A stretch of DNA of 64,000 nt from Thaumasiovibrio sp047250365 (GTDB lineage: Bacteria; Pseudomonadota; Gammaproteobacteria; Enterobacterales; Vibrionaceae), in assembly GCF_047250365.1 (NCBI RefSeq), contig NZ_JBLBVL010000013.1, forward strand, positions 1 to 64,000. Reading direction: 5' to 3'. A model generated the notes under the pieces. That model was not told the origin of the DNA. It searched no databases and saw nothing but the letters and a program-made list of their open reading frames with translations. This document shows positions 43,896-52,305 of the stretch, piece by piece. The first letter of the stretch is position 1. Each line of letters begins with the position of its first letter. The translations under genes were made by a program, and so were the position numbers.

Positions 43896-45121
43896 TGGCA
43901 GCGTTTGAATATAAGGCGCTGGACGCTCGAGGAAAAAATAAAAAAGGCATTATTGAAGCGGACAATGCTAGGCAAGCCAGACAACATTTGCGTGAAAAAG
44001 GGTTAGTGCCGATTGATATTGTTGAAGGGCGAGAAAAGGCAGTTCAGCAAGGGCGCACCTCCTCGCGCTCGGGTCATCGACGCAGCATTAGCACCGCCGA
44101 TTTATCACTATTGACGCGTCAACTGGCCACGCTTGTTCAAGCGGGAATGCCGCTGGAAGAAAGTTTGCGTGCAGTCGCTGAGCAGAGTGAAAAGGCCCGT
44201 ACCAGAAACATGGTATTGAGTATTCGTGCACGCGTGGTCGAAGGGTATACCTTGGCTGATAGTATGCGTGATTATCCGGTGGCATTTGATGAACTCTATT
44301 GCGCCATGGTGGCGGCCGGTGAAAAGTCGGGCCACCTTGATGCCATCTTAGAGCGTTTGGCAGACTATGTTGAAAACCGCCAAAAGAATCGCAGTAAAGT
44401 CATTCAGGCGATGGTCTACCCTGTTGTGCTGATTGTGGTGGCGATAGCGATTGTGTCAGCGTTGTTAGCATTTGTCGTGCCGCCAATTATTGAGCAGTTT
44501 TTACAGTCTGGTCAGTCGCTGCCGTTCATTACTCAGCTGTTGTTGTCGTTGAGTGAATTTGTTCAACACTGGGGCTTGATTGTACTGTTGCTGCTAGTGT
44601 CGAGTTATACCTTGTTTCGCCTCTGGTTGCGTACGCCATCCAATCGATTGCGTTGGGATCGCGCTATCTTATCGACCCCAGTGCTCGGAAAGGTGACTCG
44701 CGGACTAAATACGTCACGGTTTTCGCGTACATTAGCGATTTGTGCCTCGAGTGCGATTCCATTGCTGGATGGGATGAAAGTTGCGTGCGATGTGATGACC
44801 AATCGTTATGTCAAAAAGTGTATTGAAGAAGCGGCCGAGAAGGTGCGAGAAGGGTCAAGTTTACGCTTGGCTTTGGATCAATCTAAATTGTTCCCACCAA
44901 TGATGCTACATATGATTGCCAGCGGTGAGCGCAGTGGTGAATTAGAGTCGATGCTGGTGCGTGCAGCGGACAATCAGGATCAGCAGTTTGATGCCACGGT
45001 AAATATGGCGATCAGTATTTTAACGCCAGCAATGATTTTAATTATGGCTGGCATGGTGTCTTTTATAGTATTTGCGACCTTAGCGCCCATTATTGAAATG
45101 AGCAACATGGTCGGTTTTTAG
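43895..45121 (+). CDS. gspF: type II secretion platform protein GspF
   Basis: Polytopic inner-membrane protein of 408 aa with two homologous GspF domains (about 72-195 and 275-395) and three membrane helices. Typical segments LSLLTRQLATLVQAGMPLEE and FSRTLAICASSAIPLLDGM repeat the family signature. It starts in the gspE stop (TAATG). Confidence 0.97.
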   Translation: MAAFEYKALDARGKNKKGIIEADNARQARQHLREKGLVPIDIVEGREKAVQQGRTSSRSGHRRSISTADLSLLTRQLATLVQAGMPLEESLRAVAEQSEKARTRNMVLSIRARVVEGYTLADSMRDYPVAFDELYCAMVAAGEKSGHLDAILERLADYVENRQKNRSKVIQAMVYPVVLIVVAIAIVSALLAFVVPPIIEQFLQSGQSLPFITQLLLSLSEFVQHWGLIVLLLLVSSYTLFRLWLRTPSNRLRWDRAILSTPVLGKVTRGLNTSRFSRTLAICASSAIPLLDGMKVACDVMTNRYVKKCIEEAAEKVREGSSLRLALDQSKLFPPMMLHMIASGERSGELESMLVRAADNQDQQFDATVNMAISILTPAMILIMAGMVSFIVFATLAPIIEMSNMVGF

Positions 45122-45141
45122 AAGTTATTGTGGAGAAAAAC

Positions 45142-45579
45142 ATGCAACGTCGTAAACAACGCGGCTTTACCCTGCTTGAAGTGATGGTCGTTATCGTGAT
45201 TCTAGGTGTTTTGGCCAGCATGGTCGTGCCTAACTTGTTGGGTAACAAAGAAAAAGCAGATCAGCAAAAAGTGGTCACTGATATCAGTGCGCTAGAAAGT
45301 GCGTTGGACATGTACCGTTTGGATAACAGTGTTTACCCAACGACGGATCAAGGATTAGAAGCGTTGGTGTCTAAGCCTGCATCAAGCCCTGAGCCACGTA
45401 ATTACCGTGATGGTGGCTATGTGCGTCGTCTACCGAACGATCCGTGGGGTAACCCATATCAGTACATTTCACCGGGTGAGCACGGCGCTGTTGACATCTT
45501 TAGCCTCGGCGCTGACGGCCAAGAAGGTGGTGAAGGCGTCAATACGGACATCGGTAACTGGAATATGCTGGACTTCTAA
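45142..45579 (+). CDS. gspG: major pseudopilin GspG
   Basis: Main subunit of the pseudopilus, 145 aa. Prepilin peptidase site RG/FTLLEVMVVIVILG with Glu at +5, and a C-terminal calcium-binding-type loop (DPWGNPYQYISPGEHGAVDI). I chose the ATG at 45142 because GGAG lies 6 nt before it; a GTG 12 nt upstream is in frame and falls on that ribosome-binding site. Confidence 0.97.
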   Translation: MQRRKQRGFTLLEVMVVIVILGVLASMVVPNLLGNKEKADQQKVVTDISALESALDMYRLDNSVYPTTDQGLEALVSKPASSPEPRNYRDGGYVRRLPNDPWGNPYQYISPGEHGAVDIFSLGADGQEGGEGVNTDIGNWNMLDF

Positions 45580-46154
45580 TGCGTCGTTCTGTCGCTGGGT
45601 TCACCCTGATTGAGGTGATGTTGGTCATTATATTAATGGCCAGCTTAGCCATGATGGCAGTGGTGATGATTCCGTCCAGCAGTAAAGATAATGCAGAGCA
45701 AGAGGCGCAGCGACTATACCAGTTAACGCGCTTGCTTAGTGAGCAAGCGGTGTTAACCGGTGTTGATTATGGTATTTGGGTGGGAAGAGAGAGTTATGCG
45801 TTTCGTCAATTAGGCCGTGATGGTTGGGAAGAGATGAGTGATAGCCGCCATTTTTCTGACGTTGAATTTAAAGATGGTCAATTGACCTTGAAACTCGATC
45901 TTGTCGGCTTTTCTTGGGAAAACCGAGGTCGTTTATTCAAACCGGGCTCACTGTTTAATGACGATCTATTTCGTGATGAGGAAGAGAGCCGTAAAAATGA
46001 TCCGCAAATTGTCGTGATGGCCAGTGGCGAACTGACCCCGTTCGCCATTGAGTTAGAGTGGTCATCCGTCGATCCACCTTGGCAAGTGCTCGGTAATGAA
46101 ATTGGTGTGCTGACACTACTTGCACCGGGAGAAGAGTTAGATGATGCACGCTAA
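45579..46154 (+). CDS. gspH: minor pseudopilin GspH
   Basis: 191 aa, prepilin site AG/FTLIEVMLVIILMASLA near the start with Glu at +5, then a beta-rich globular domain. It starts within the gspG stop (TAATG) and overlaps gspI. Minor pseudopilins H, I, J and K form the pilus tip. Confidence 0.94.
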   Translation: MRRSVAGFTLIEVMLVIILMASLAMMAVVMIPSSSKDNAEQEAQRLYQLTRLLSEQAVLTGVDYGIWVGRESYAFRQLGRDGWEEMSDSRHFSDVEFKDGQLTLKLDLVGFSWENRGRLFKPGSLFNDDLFRDEEESRKNDPQIVVMASGELTPFAIELEWSSVDPPWQVLGNEIGVLTLLAPGEELDDAR

Positions 46155-46503
46155 TCGAGGCATGACATTACTAGAAGTGATGCTGGCGCTAGTGATATTT
46201 GCCACGGCGGCGCTAGGGATACAGTTTGCGGTGAGCCAGCACATGCGCAGCTTAAGCCAATTGGAAGACAAACTGTTTGCAACGCTGGTTGCGGATAATC
46301 AATTGGCACTGCTGACTCTTGCTCAGGCCGCCCCTTCATCGACCGTGCGTGGTAAAGCTGAGATGGCAGACCGTGAGTGGTATTACACCATTGAGAGTGT
46401 TCGTACAGCAGAAGGCCTATTGCGGGCGGTGGATGTGACCATCTATACCGACTCCGAGCGTCGCCAACGTATTCACTCTGTGCGTACATATTTAGGGGCC
46501 TAG
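46141..46503 (+). CDS. gspI: minor pseudopilin GspI
   Basis: 120 aa, prepilin site RG/MTLLEVMLALVIFATAA with Glu at +5. Two consecutive ATG codons (46141 and 46144) could start it; GGGAGAAGAG upstream suits both. It overlaps gspH by 14 nt. Confidence 0.94.
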   Translation: MMHANRGMTLLEVMLALVIFATAALGIQFAVSQHMRSLSQLEDKLFATLVADNQLALLTLAQAAPSSTVRGKAEMADREWYYTIESVRTAEGLLRAVDVTIYTDSERRQRIHSVRTYLGA

Positions 46504-46505
46504 CC

Positions 46506-47159
46506 ATGGCACAGAGCGTGTATTTATCTCGCCATCGTCGCATGACTGGATTTACCTTAGTCGAAGTATTGGTGGCGGTAGCAATCATGGCGATGCTGAG
46601 TGTCTTGGTATTTCAGGCGCTTGATGGTGTTCAGCGCAGTAATCAGGTCTCACAAACCCACAGTGCACGCTTGGAAGCCTTGCAGCGTACATTAGTGATG
46701 ATGGATGCTGATTTTCGCCAGATCATGGCCCGAAAAGTCCGCCTCTCAGGCGAAGACGCGCCGAGTGAACTGTTGTTGATCGCGGGAGAATATATGCTTG
46801 ACTCTGCGTCTCAAGGGATCATGTTTACTCGTGCCGGATGGCAGAACCCCCAGCAAATGTTTCCTCGTGGTGAAAATGTTCGCGTGGGTTATCGGGTTAT
46901 CGAAGAGGAGCTACAGCGTGTCTATTTTCGTTACCCCGATGTAGCCATTGGCGAAGAGTGGATTGTGACCCCCTTGCTGGATGGTGTCGAAGCATTAGAG
47001 TTTGAGTTTTATGTTGACGAGAGCTGGAGCCCAAGCTGGGCCGGCGAAGGTGATTTGCCCGCCGCCATTCGTCTCACACTGACATTAAAGGATTACCGTG
47101 AGATAGAGCGTGTATACGTGTTACCAGATGTGGTGGTGCAGCAGGAGGTCACGCAATGA
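46506..47159 (+). CDS. gspJ: minor pseudopilin GspJ
   Basis: 217 aa, prepilin site TG/FTLVEVLVAVAIMAMLS with Glu at +5 after a basic leader, then a long beta-sheet domain (EFEFYVDESWSPSW). It begins 2 nt after gspI and its stop overlaps gspK (ATGA). Confidence 0.95.
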   Translation: MAQSVYLSRHRRMTGFTLVEVLVAVAIMAMLSVLVFQALDGVQRSNQVSQTHSARLEALQRTLVMMDADFRQIMARKVRLSGEDAPSELLLIAGEYMLDSASQGIMFTRAGWQNPQQMFPRGENVRVGYRVIEEELQRVYFRYPDVAIGEEWIVTPLLDGVEALEFEFYVDESWSPSWAGEGDLPAAIRLTLTLKDYREIERVYVLPDVVVQQEVTQ

Positions 47160-48163
47160 GGCAGCAGCGTGGTGTTGCTCTTATCTTGGTGTTGGGCGTT
47201 CTTGCTTTGATGACTACATTGGCTTTGGCGATGAACCAACGCTTGCAGTTGGTGCTTTACCGTGCAGAGAATCAGGTCTTTAGTCAGCAAAGCTATTGGT
47301 ATGCGTTGAGTGTTGAAGCGTTAGCCCAGGTTGCATTACGACAAAGTATTGATGATGACGATGTCGTGAGCCTTAATCAGGCGTGGGCGACGCCGGACCA
47401 GCGTTATCCTCTCGATGATGGCATGGCGGTTGGGCAGATATACGATTATCAAGCCTGTTTTAATTTAAATGGGCTGGCTGCCATACCACCACCCAATGAT
47501 GGTAGTCAGCGTCCCTATTTAGTCACGGCATTGCAAGTATTGTTAGAAGAGAGTGATGTCGATAGTTATGAATCAGAAGTTATTGCAGACTCTGTTTGGG
47601 AGTATGTAAACCCGTCCACGGCGACCCAGTCAGCCTATGGGGCTGGCGATAGTACTTATGAAGGTTTGCAGCCACCTTATGTTATGCCTAATGGCTGGAT
47701 GGGTGATAAAACAGAATTGCGTGCGGTGGCTGGTGTGAGTGCTGAAATATATAAAAAAGTATCAACCTTGGTGTGCGCGGTGCCGAGTGATGACATGGTG
47801 ATCAATATTAACACCTTGCATGTCACTCAAGCCCCTATTTTGGTGGGGCTATTTGCACCAGACCTTCCTTTAGACAACGCGATACGTTTGATTGAGGGGC
47901 GCCCATATGATGGGTGGCAAAACATTGAAGATGTAATGGCACAGAGTGATTTCGGCGTGTTGAGCAATCAGACACGAGATAGAGGTAGAGAGCATTTGAC
48001 CGTAAGTAGTCATTTCTTTCAGTTAGATGCAGAGATAGAAGTGGCACGTAACCGACTTAGAATAGCCGCGCTATTGCAGCGCGACAGTGCAGATAACGTC
48101 GTCGTGGTGCGTCGTCGATTTGGAGGATTTAGTGAGCGAATTACTGACGATAAGACTGAGTAA
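47156..48163 (+). CDS. gspK: minor pseudopilin GspK
   Basis: 335 aa, the large tip pseudopilin. The leader QQRG/VALILVLGVLALM lacks Glu at +5, which is normal for GspK and helps identify it. The remainder includes the alpha-domain insertion (NGLAAIPPPNDGSQRPYL, then DVDSYESEVIADSVWEYV). It overlaps gspL by 32 nt. Confidence 0.94.
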   Translation: MRQQRGVALILVLGVLALMTTLALAMNQRLQLVLYRAENQVFSQQSYWYALSVEALAQVALRQSIDDDDVVSLNQAWATPDQRYPLDDGMAVGQIYDYQACFNLNGLAAIPPPNDGSQRPYLVTALQVLLEESDVDSYESEVIADSVWEYVNPSTATQSAYGAGDSTYEGLQPPYVMPNGWMGDKTELRAVAGVSAEIYKKVSTLVCAVPSDDMVININTLHVTQAPILVGLFAPDLPLDNAIRLIEGRPYDGWQNIEDVMAQSDFGVLSNQTRDRGREHLTVSSHFFQLDAEIEVARNRLRIAALLQRDSADNVVVVRRRFGGFSERITDDKTE

Positions 48164-49322
48164 TCGTAGCGATGCGGCGGTGCCTTGGCTTGTCTGGTCG
48201 CCACAGCAACAGGAGGTTATCGCCTCAGGCCGTTTGCCATCAATGGCAGCACTGAGTGAGTTAACCCAGTATGCGCCGCAAAGACAGATTGTGGTATTGG
48301 TAGACAGCGCTGCATTGTTACTCACTGAGATAACGTTGCCGCCAGGAAGCGGGCGTCAATTGGCGCAAGTGTTGCCCTACCTGCTTGAGGAGGAGTTAGC
48401 TCAAGATGTGGATGAGCTGCATGTTCACCTATTGAGCAAGCGAGGTGAGCAGGGCATGGTGTCGGTGGTCGAGCATCATTTGATGCAGCAATGGTTGGAA
48501 GCATTGCAAACTGCAGGTTTACATGCTCATCGCTTTATACCTGACTGCTTATGTTTACCGTTACACGATGCAGCAATGACAGCCGCGGAGTTGGAAGGAC
48601 AATGGCTTTTGCGTCAGGGCGTTTATTCTGGTGCCGCGGTGGATGTTGCTTGGCTTAAGGCGTGGTTGCCTTCAGATGCACAAGTTCATCACTTTACGCC
48701 CGCACCGCCAGAGGCAATGCGTCATGGTGAATGGCAGGCACAAACCCCTGAGCTGATTATGCAATTGCTAACATTGGGAGCGATGCAATCGGGAGTTAAC
48801 CTATTAAGTGGTGCTTATCGTCGTCAACCCGCCTGGCAGAAACACTTACAACCTTGGCGAAAAGTTGTGTTAGCGGCTGGGCTATTGCTGACGGTTATCT
48901 TGGCTGATTATGGTGTCACTATTTACCAAAATGAGCAGTTGGCACAGCAATACCAAACTCAAAGTGAAACGATATTTCGTCGCGTATTTAGCAATATTCA
49001 GCGTATACCGAATCAATCCTGGATGCGCCGGCAGATGGATAATGAATTGACGCGGTTGGGCGGAGATGGTCACCGAGGTGGTATCTTGCCGTGGCTAGCA
49101 GAGTTGGAACCCACCCTTAAACAGGTGCCACAAATTTCATTGACGTCGTTGCGCTTCGATAATAGTCGAAATGAGTTACGCCTTCAGGCTGAAGCCAGTG
49201 ATTTTGCGCCATTTGAGCGTGTTAGGGTGTTGCTATCGGAGCAATATGAAGTCGAGCAAGGGCAGCTGAATCGTCGGGATGAAAAAGTTCAAGGTATGCT
49301 GACACTGCGGAGGAAATCATGA
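48132..49322 (+). CDS. gspL: type II secretion platform protein GspL
   Basis: 396 aa bitopic protein that ties GspE to the membrane: a large cytoplasmic actin-like domain (about 1-240), one membrane helix (KVVLAAGLLLTVILADYGV, about 253-272) and a periplasmic ferredoxin-like domain. I chose the GTG at 48132 because GGAGG lies 5 nt upstream (48122-48126) and the product then begins as EpsL proteins do. The stop overlaps gspM. Confidence 0.93.
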   Translation: MSELLTIRLSNRSDAAVPWLVWSPQQQEVIASGRLPSMAALSELTQYAPQRQIVVLVDSAALLLTEITLPPGSGRQLAQVLPYLLEEELAQDVDELHVHLLSKRGEQGMVSVVEHHLMQQWLEALQTAGLHAHRFIPDCLCLPLHDAAMTAAELEGQWLLRQGVYSGAAVDVAWLKAWLPSDAQVHHFTPAPPEAMRHGEWQAQTPELIMQLLTLGAMQSGVNLLSGAYRRQPAWQKHLQPWRKVVLAAGLLLTVILADYGVTIYQNEQLAQQYQTQSETIFRRVFSNIQRIPNQSWMRRQMDNELTRLGGDGHRGGILPWLAELEPTLKQVPQISLTSLRFDNSRNELRLQAEASDFAPFERVRVLLSEQYEVEQGQLNRRDEKVQGMLTLRRKS

Positions 49323-49792
49323 AACAGTGGTGGGCATCAATTACTGAACGCGAGCAGCGTTTGGTGTTAGGGTTACTGGTTGTCGCGGTGATTGGCAGCC
49401 TGTATTGGGGAGTGTGGCAACCGATCTCTCAGCGAGCTGAGCGGGCTGATATGGCGGTGATGAACCAGCGCAGCCAATTGAACTGGGTCGAACAGACAGC
49501 CAATCAAATTGTGTCGCTGCGTGGCCAAGGTGAAAGCAGCCAGATTAGTGAGAAAGGCTTAAGTCAGGTGGTCAACGAGACCGCTGGCGGGCACCGTATT
49601 AAAGTGATTCGTATGCAGCCGCGCAGTGACGCGTTACAAGTGTGGATTGAGCCGTTGCCATTTGATGACTTATTGACTTGGTTGGCACACCTGCGCGAAG
49701 TGCATGGTGTCGACACGCAATTTCTTGATATCGCGCGAGGCCAACAAAGTGGTGTTGTCGATGTAAACCGCCTGCAATTAGGAAGAGATTAA
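49319..49792 (+). CDS. gspM: type II secretion protein GspM
   Basis: 157 aa bitopic protein, short cytoplasmic start, one membrane helix (LVLGLLVVAVIGSLYWGVW, about 15-33) and a small periplasmic domain. It partners GspL. The start overlaps the gspL stop (ATGA). Confidence 0.94.
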   Translation: MKQWWASITEREQRLVLGLLVVAVIGSLYWGVWQPISQRAERADMAVMNQRSQLNWVEQTANQIVSLRGQGESSQISEKGLSQVVNETAGGHRIKVIRMQPRSDALQVWIEPLPFDDLLTWLAHLREVHGVDTQFLDIARGQQSGVVDVNRLQLGRD

Positions 49793-49793
49793 G

Positions 49794-50552
49794 GTGAAGT
49801 ATAAGCTGTTAATTATTGTCAGTTTCGTTGCGGTGTTACTGAGTAGTATGATTGCTCATTTGCCTGTTAGTTGGCTCTATTCGCAGTTCCCGGTGGTGAG
49901 AGGGCTTAATGTTGACGGTCTTGAAGGTACTGTTTGGCAAGGTCGCGCATCGAATGTGCGTTTTCAGAAAAACAACTATGGCCACGTGCAGTGGCAACTG
50001 TCAGCGTGGAAATTGTTGCTTGGCGATGCGCAATTTCAAGTGCGCTTTGGGCGAGGCAGCGATTGGAATATATCCGGACGTGGTGTGGTGGGCTATGACG
50101 TATCAGGTCCCTATGCCGAGAACCTAATGGCATCCATGCCAGTGACGCAGTTGATGCGCTTTTCACCGATGCCACTGCCCATTGACTTGGACGGCAATCT
50201 AGAGCTGGCGCTACAACGCTACCGTTTTGCAACGCCGTATTGTGAGCAGCTTGATGGAAAGCTGTTTTGGCAAAGTGGGGGGATCAGTACGCCATTAGGT
50301 GACATAGAGCCTGGTAATGCATTTGCCGATTTGCGTTGTGATGGTGGCAATGTTATCGCTGTGGCAGAGCAAGCATCGTCTAGCCTGAACAGTCAATGGA
50401 ATCTCAGTGTAAATACTCGCCAGCAGTATCAGTTGGAAGGAAGCTTTTTCCCCGGTGAAGCGTTTCCGGATGGGCTACGTAGCCAGCTACGCTTTGTCGG
50501 GCAACCCGATAATAATGGGCGTTATCCGATCAAATTCACGGGTCGCTTCTGA
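49794..50552 (+). CDS. gspN: type II secretion protein GspN
   Basis: 252 aa protein with an N-terminal membrane/signal segment (LLIIVSFVAVLLSSMIAHLP) and the family motif GLNVDGLEGTVWQG. GspN is an accessory component absent from some systems. GTG start with AAGG upstream, 1 nt after gspM; last gene of the operon. No gspA/B (pilotin/assembly) or prepilin peptidase gspO is in the cluster. Confidence 0.92.
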   Translation: MKYKLLIIVSFVAVLLSSMIAHLPVSWLYSQFPVVRGLNVDGLEGTVWQGRASNVRFQKNNYGHVQWQLSAWKLLLGDAQFQVRFGRGSDWNISGRGVVGYDVSGPYAENLMASMPVTQLMRFSPMPLPIDLDGNLELALQRYRFATPYCEQLDGKLFWQSGGISTPLGDIEPGNAFADLRCDGGNVIAVAEQASSSLNSQWNLSVNTRQQYQLEGSFFPGEAFPDGLRSQLRFVGQPDNNGRYPIKFTGRF

Positions 50553-50567
50553 TCTCTCTTTAATTCG

Positions 50568-50595
50568 ACTGGCGGGACCTTCCCGCCAGTTTTCT
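50568..50595 (+). terminator. rho-independent terminator of the gsp operon
   Basis: Perfect 10-bp stem ACTGGCGGGA/TCCCGCCAGT (50568-50577 and 50581-50590), loop CCT, then TTTCTC. The T tract is short. Confidence 0.8.
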
Positions 50596-50706
50596 CATTT
50601 CATCGCATTACTCACATCTAAATTTAAAAAAGAGCTTTATTTCAGTTCTGACTTACCATTAAATACTGAGAGAGCTGATTCGCCGCGGTATGAATAAGGA
50701 TGTGGC

Positions 50707-51273
50707 ATGACGGTACAAAAACCGAGAATATTAAGGAAGCAGATCGTTGCTCAGTCACGACTGTTTAAGATAGAAGCGCTAGATCTGCGTTTTTCTAATG
50801 GTGTTGAGCGCACATATGAACGGATGCAGCCATCCAAGCGCAATGCCGTCATGATTGTGCCAGTAACTTCAGGCGGTGATTTACTGCTAATTCGTGAATA
50901 TGCCGCAGGCACAGAACACTACGAGCTTGGCTTCCCTAAAGGTTTAATTGATCCCGGTGAAAGTGCAGCAGACGCAGCGAATCGCGAATTAAAAGAAGAG
51001 ATCGGCTATGGGGCTGGGCGTCTTCTTCCTCTTAAAGAAGTGGTCTTGGCACCGTCGTACTTTTCTAGTCGCATGACGATTTTAGTGGCAGAAAATCTAT
51101 ATCCAGAAAAACTGGAAGGGGACGAGCCAGAAGCATTACAAGTGGTGAAATGGCCGGTCGCACAGGCGGAAGAGTTACTGACTCATGCCGATTTTGCAGA
51201 AGCGCGTAGTATTGTTGGCCTCATGTTGGCTTTACGGTACTTGAAAGATAAGGAGAAACAATATGCCGAGTAA
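50707..51273 (+). CDS. nudE: ADP-compound hydrolase NudE
   Basis: Nudix pyrophosphatase acting on ADP-ribose, Ap3A and NADH. The 188 aa protein has a complete Nudix box at residues 79-101 (G-x5-E-x7-REL-x-EE-x-G). It overlaps cysQ by 11 nt; both enzymes turn over adenylate-containing metabolites. Confidence 0.95.
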   Translation: MTVQKPRILRKQIVAQSRLFKIEALDLRFSNGVERTYERMQPSKRNAVMIVPVTSGGDLLLIREYAAGTEHYELGFPKGLIDPGESAADAANRELKEEIGYGAGRLLPLKEVVLAPSYFSSRMTILVAENLYPEKLEGDEPEALQVVKWPVAQAEELLTHADFAEARSIVGLMLALRYLKDKEKQYAE

Positions 51274-52087
51274 GTATCTCTCGTCAGCGATAGAGATCGC
51301 GCGCGAAGCGGGGCAATTGATATTATCTATTTATCAGCATGGCGACTTTGAGCGCAGCATTAAAGCCGATGATACACCAGTAACCAGTGCGGATCTGGCG
51401 GCTCATCAGCACATATGCCAGCGCTTGCAGGTACTGACACCAGACATTCCCGTTTTGTCTGAAGAGGCGGCAGCAATTCCGTTGCATGAACGGGCTCGAT
51501 GGCCTCGTTATTGGTTGGTTGACCCATTAGATGGCACGCAGGAATTCATTGCTGGCAGTGGCGATTTTGCGACGATTATTGCGTTGATTGATAATCATCG
51601 TCCGGTAATGGGGGTGGTCTATGCGCCTGTGTCTGATGTTGTGTACTATGCCTGTCAGGGTGAAGGTGCGTTTAAAACCAACGGCGAAGGAACATTACCA
51701 ATCTCAACCCATACCCATCGTCATAATAGCCGCAATATAGCCGTGGCGATCAGTCGTCGCCAAGATATTGATGCTATCACCAATCGCCTCGACCCGGCAT
51801 GGAATTATCATTTAGTTCCGCTTGGGTCTGCAGCCCTAAAAGCGTGTTTAGTGGCTGAAGGGGCGGTGGACTGTTACTTGCGGCTTGGGCCAACGGGTGA
51901 ATGGGATACAGCAGCAACGCAATGCATTGTTGAAGAGGCGGGGGGGCGAATACTAAATACGCACTTACAGCCGTTATCGTACAATCTGCGAGAAACGCTA
52001 GAAAACCCCAATTTCATTACCTTAGGTGATGAGACGCTGCCTTGGTCGGATATTCTTACCCCAGATAATCGCTTGCTGGAAAGCTAG
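51263..52087 (+). CDS. cysQ: 3'(2'),5'-bisphosphate nucleotidase CysQ
   Basis: Magnesium-dependent phosphatase that removes 3'-phosphoadenosine 5'-phosphate from sulfate assimilation. The 274 aa protein is somewhat longer than E. coli CysQ (246). Metal-site motifs: SEEAA near residue 72, WLVDPLDGTQEF near 89-100 and GEWDTAATQCIVEEAGG near 212-228. Cotranscribed with nudE. Confidence 0.94.
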   Translation: MPSKYLSSAIEIAREAGQLILSIYQHGDFERSIKADDTPVTSADLAAHQHICQRLQVLTPDIPVLSEEAAAIPLHERARWPRYWLVDPLDGTQEFIAGSGDFATIIALIDNHRPVMGVVYAPVSDVVYYACQGEGAFKTNGEGTLPISTHTHRHNSRNIAVAISRRQDIDAITNRLDPAWNYHLVPLGSAALKACLVAEGAVDCYLRLGPTGEWDTAATQCIVEEAGGRILNTHLQPLSYNLRETLENPNFITLGDETLPWSDILTPDNRLLES

Positions 52088-52133
52088 TTGATACAGCTTT
52101 AGGGTTACCGGTGTCCTTGCGCTCAAAAAGCGG

Positions 52134-52220
52134 TACAGCGATTTGAGCTTTGGGATCACTGGAGGTCAAAAGCATGCTGTGCAGCGATATGAGCACTAGG
52201 GTCGCCATAGCTCAATCGCT
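52134..52220. repeat. imperfect repeats downstream of cysQ
   Basis: Two imperfect direct copies of about 26 nt (52134-52159 and 52180-52205, sharing CAGCGAT-N-TGAGC) are followed by an inverted partial copy AGCTCAATCGCT (52209-52220), which can pair with AGCGATTTGAGCT of the first copy. No coding frame of note. Origin unknown. Confidence 0.4.
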
Positions 52221-52252
52221 TACGTTATAGTAATGACAATGAACAAAAAGAC

Positions 52253-52283
52253 AAAAAAAACGCATCATCATGATGCGTTTTTT
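52253..52283. terminator. bidirectional terminator between cysQ and plsB
   Basis: AACGCATCA/TGATGCGTT stem around 52259-52279 with A8 on the left and T6 on the right, between convergent genes. Confidence 0.87.
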
Positions 52284-52305
52284 GTTGAAGGAACAAGGCG
52301 TAGAA

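Noticed and set aside
39425..50552. Possibility that the gsp cluster is a type IV pilus or a horizontally acquired island
   Set aside because: Gene order C-D-E-F-G-H-I-J-K-L-M-N, the secretin type and GspK without Glu+5 are classical type II secretion; no mobile element or repeat flanks it.
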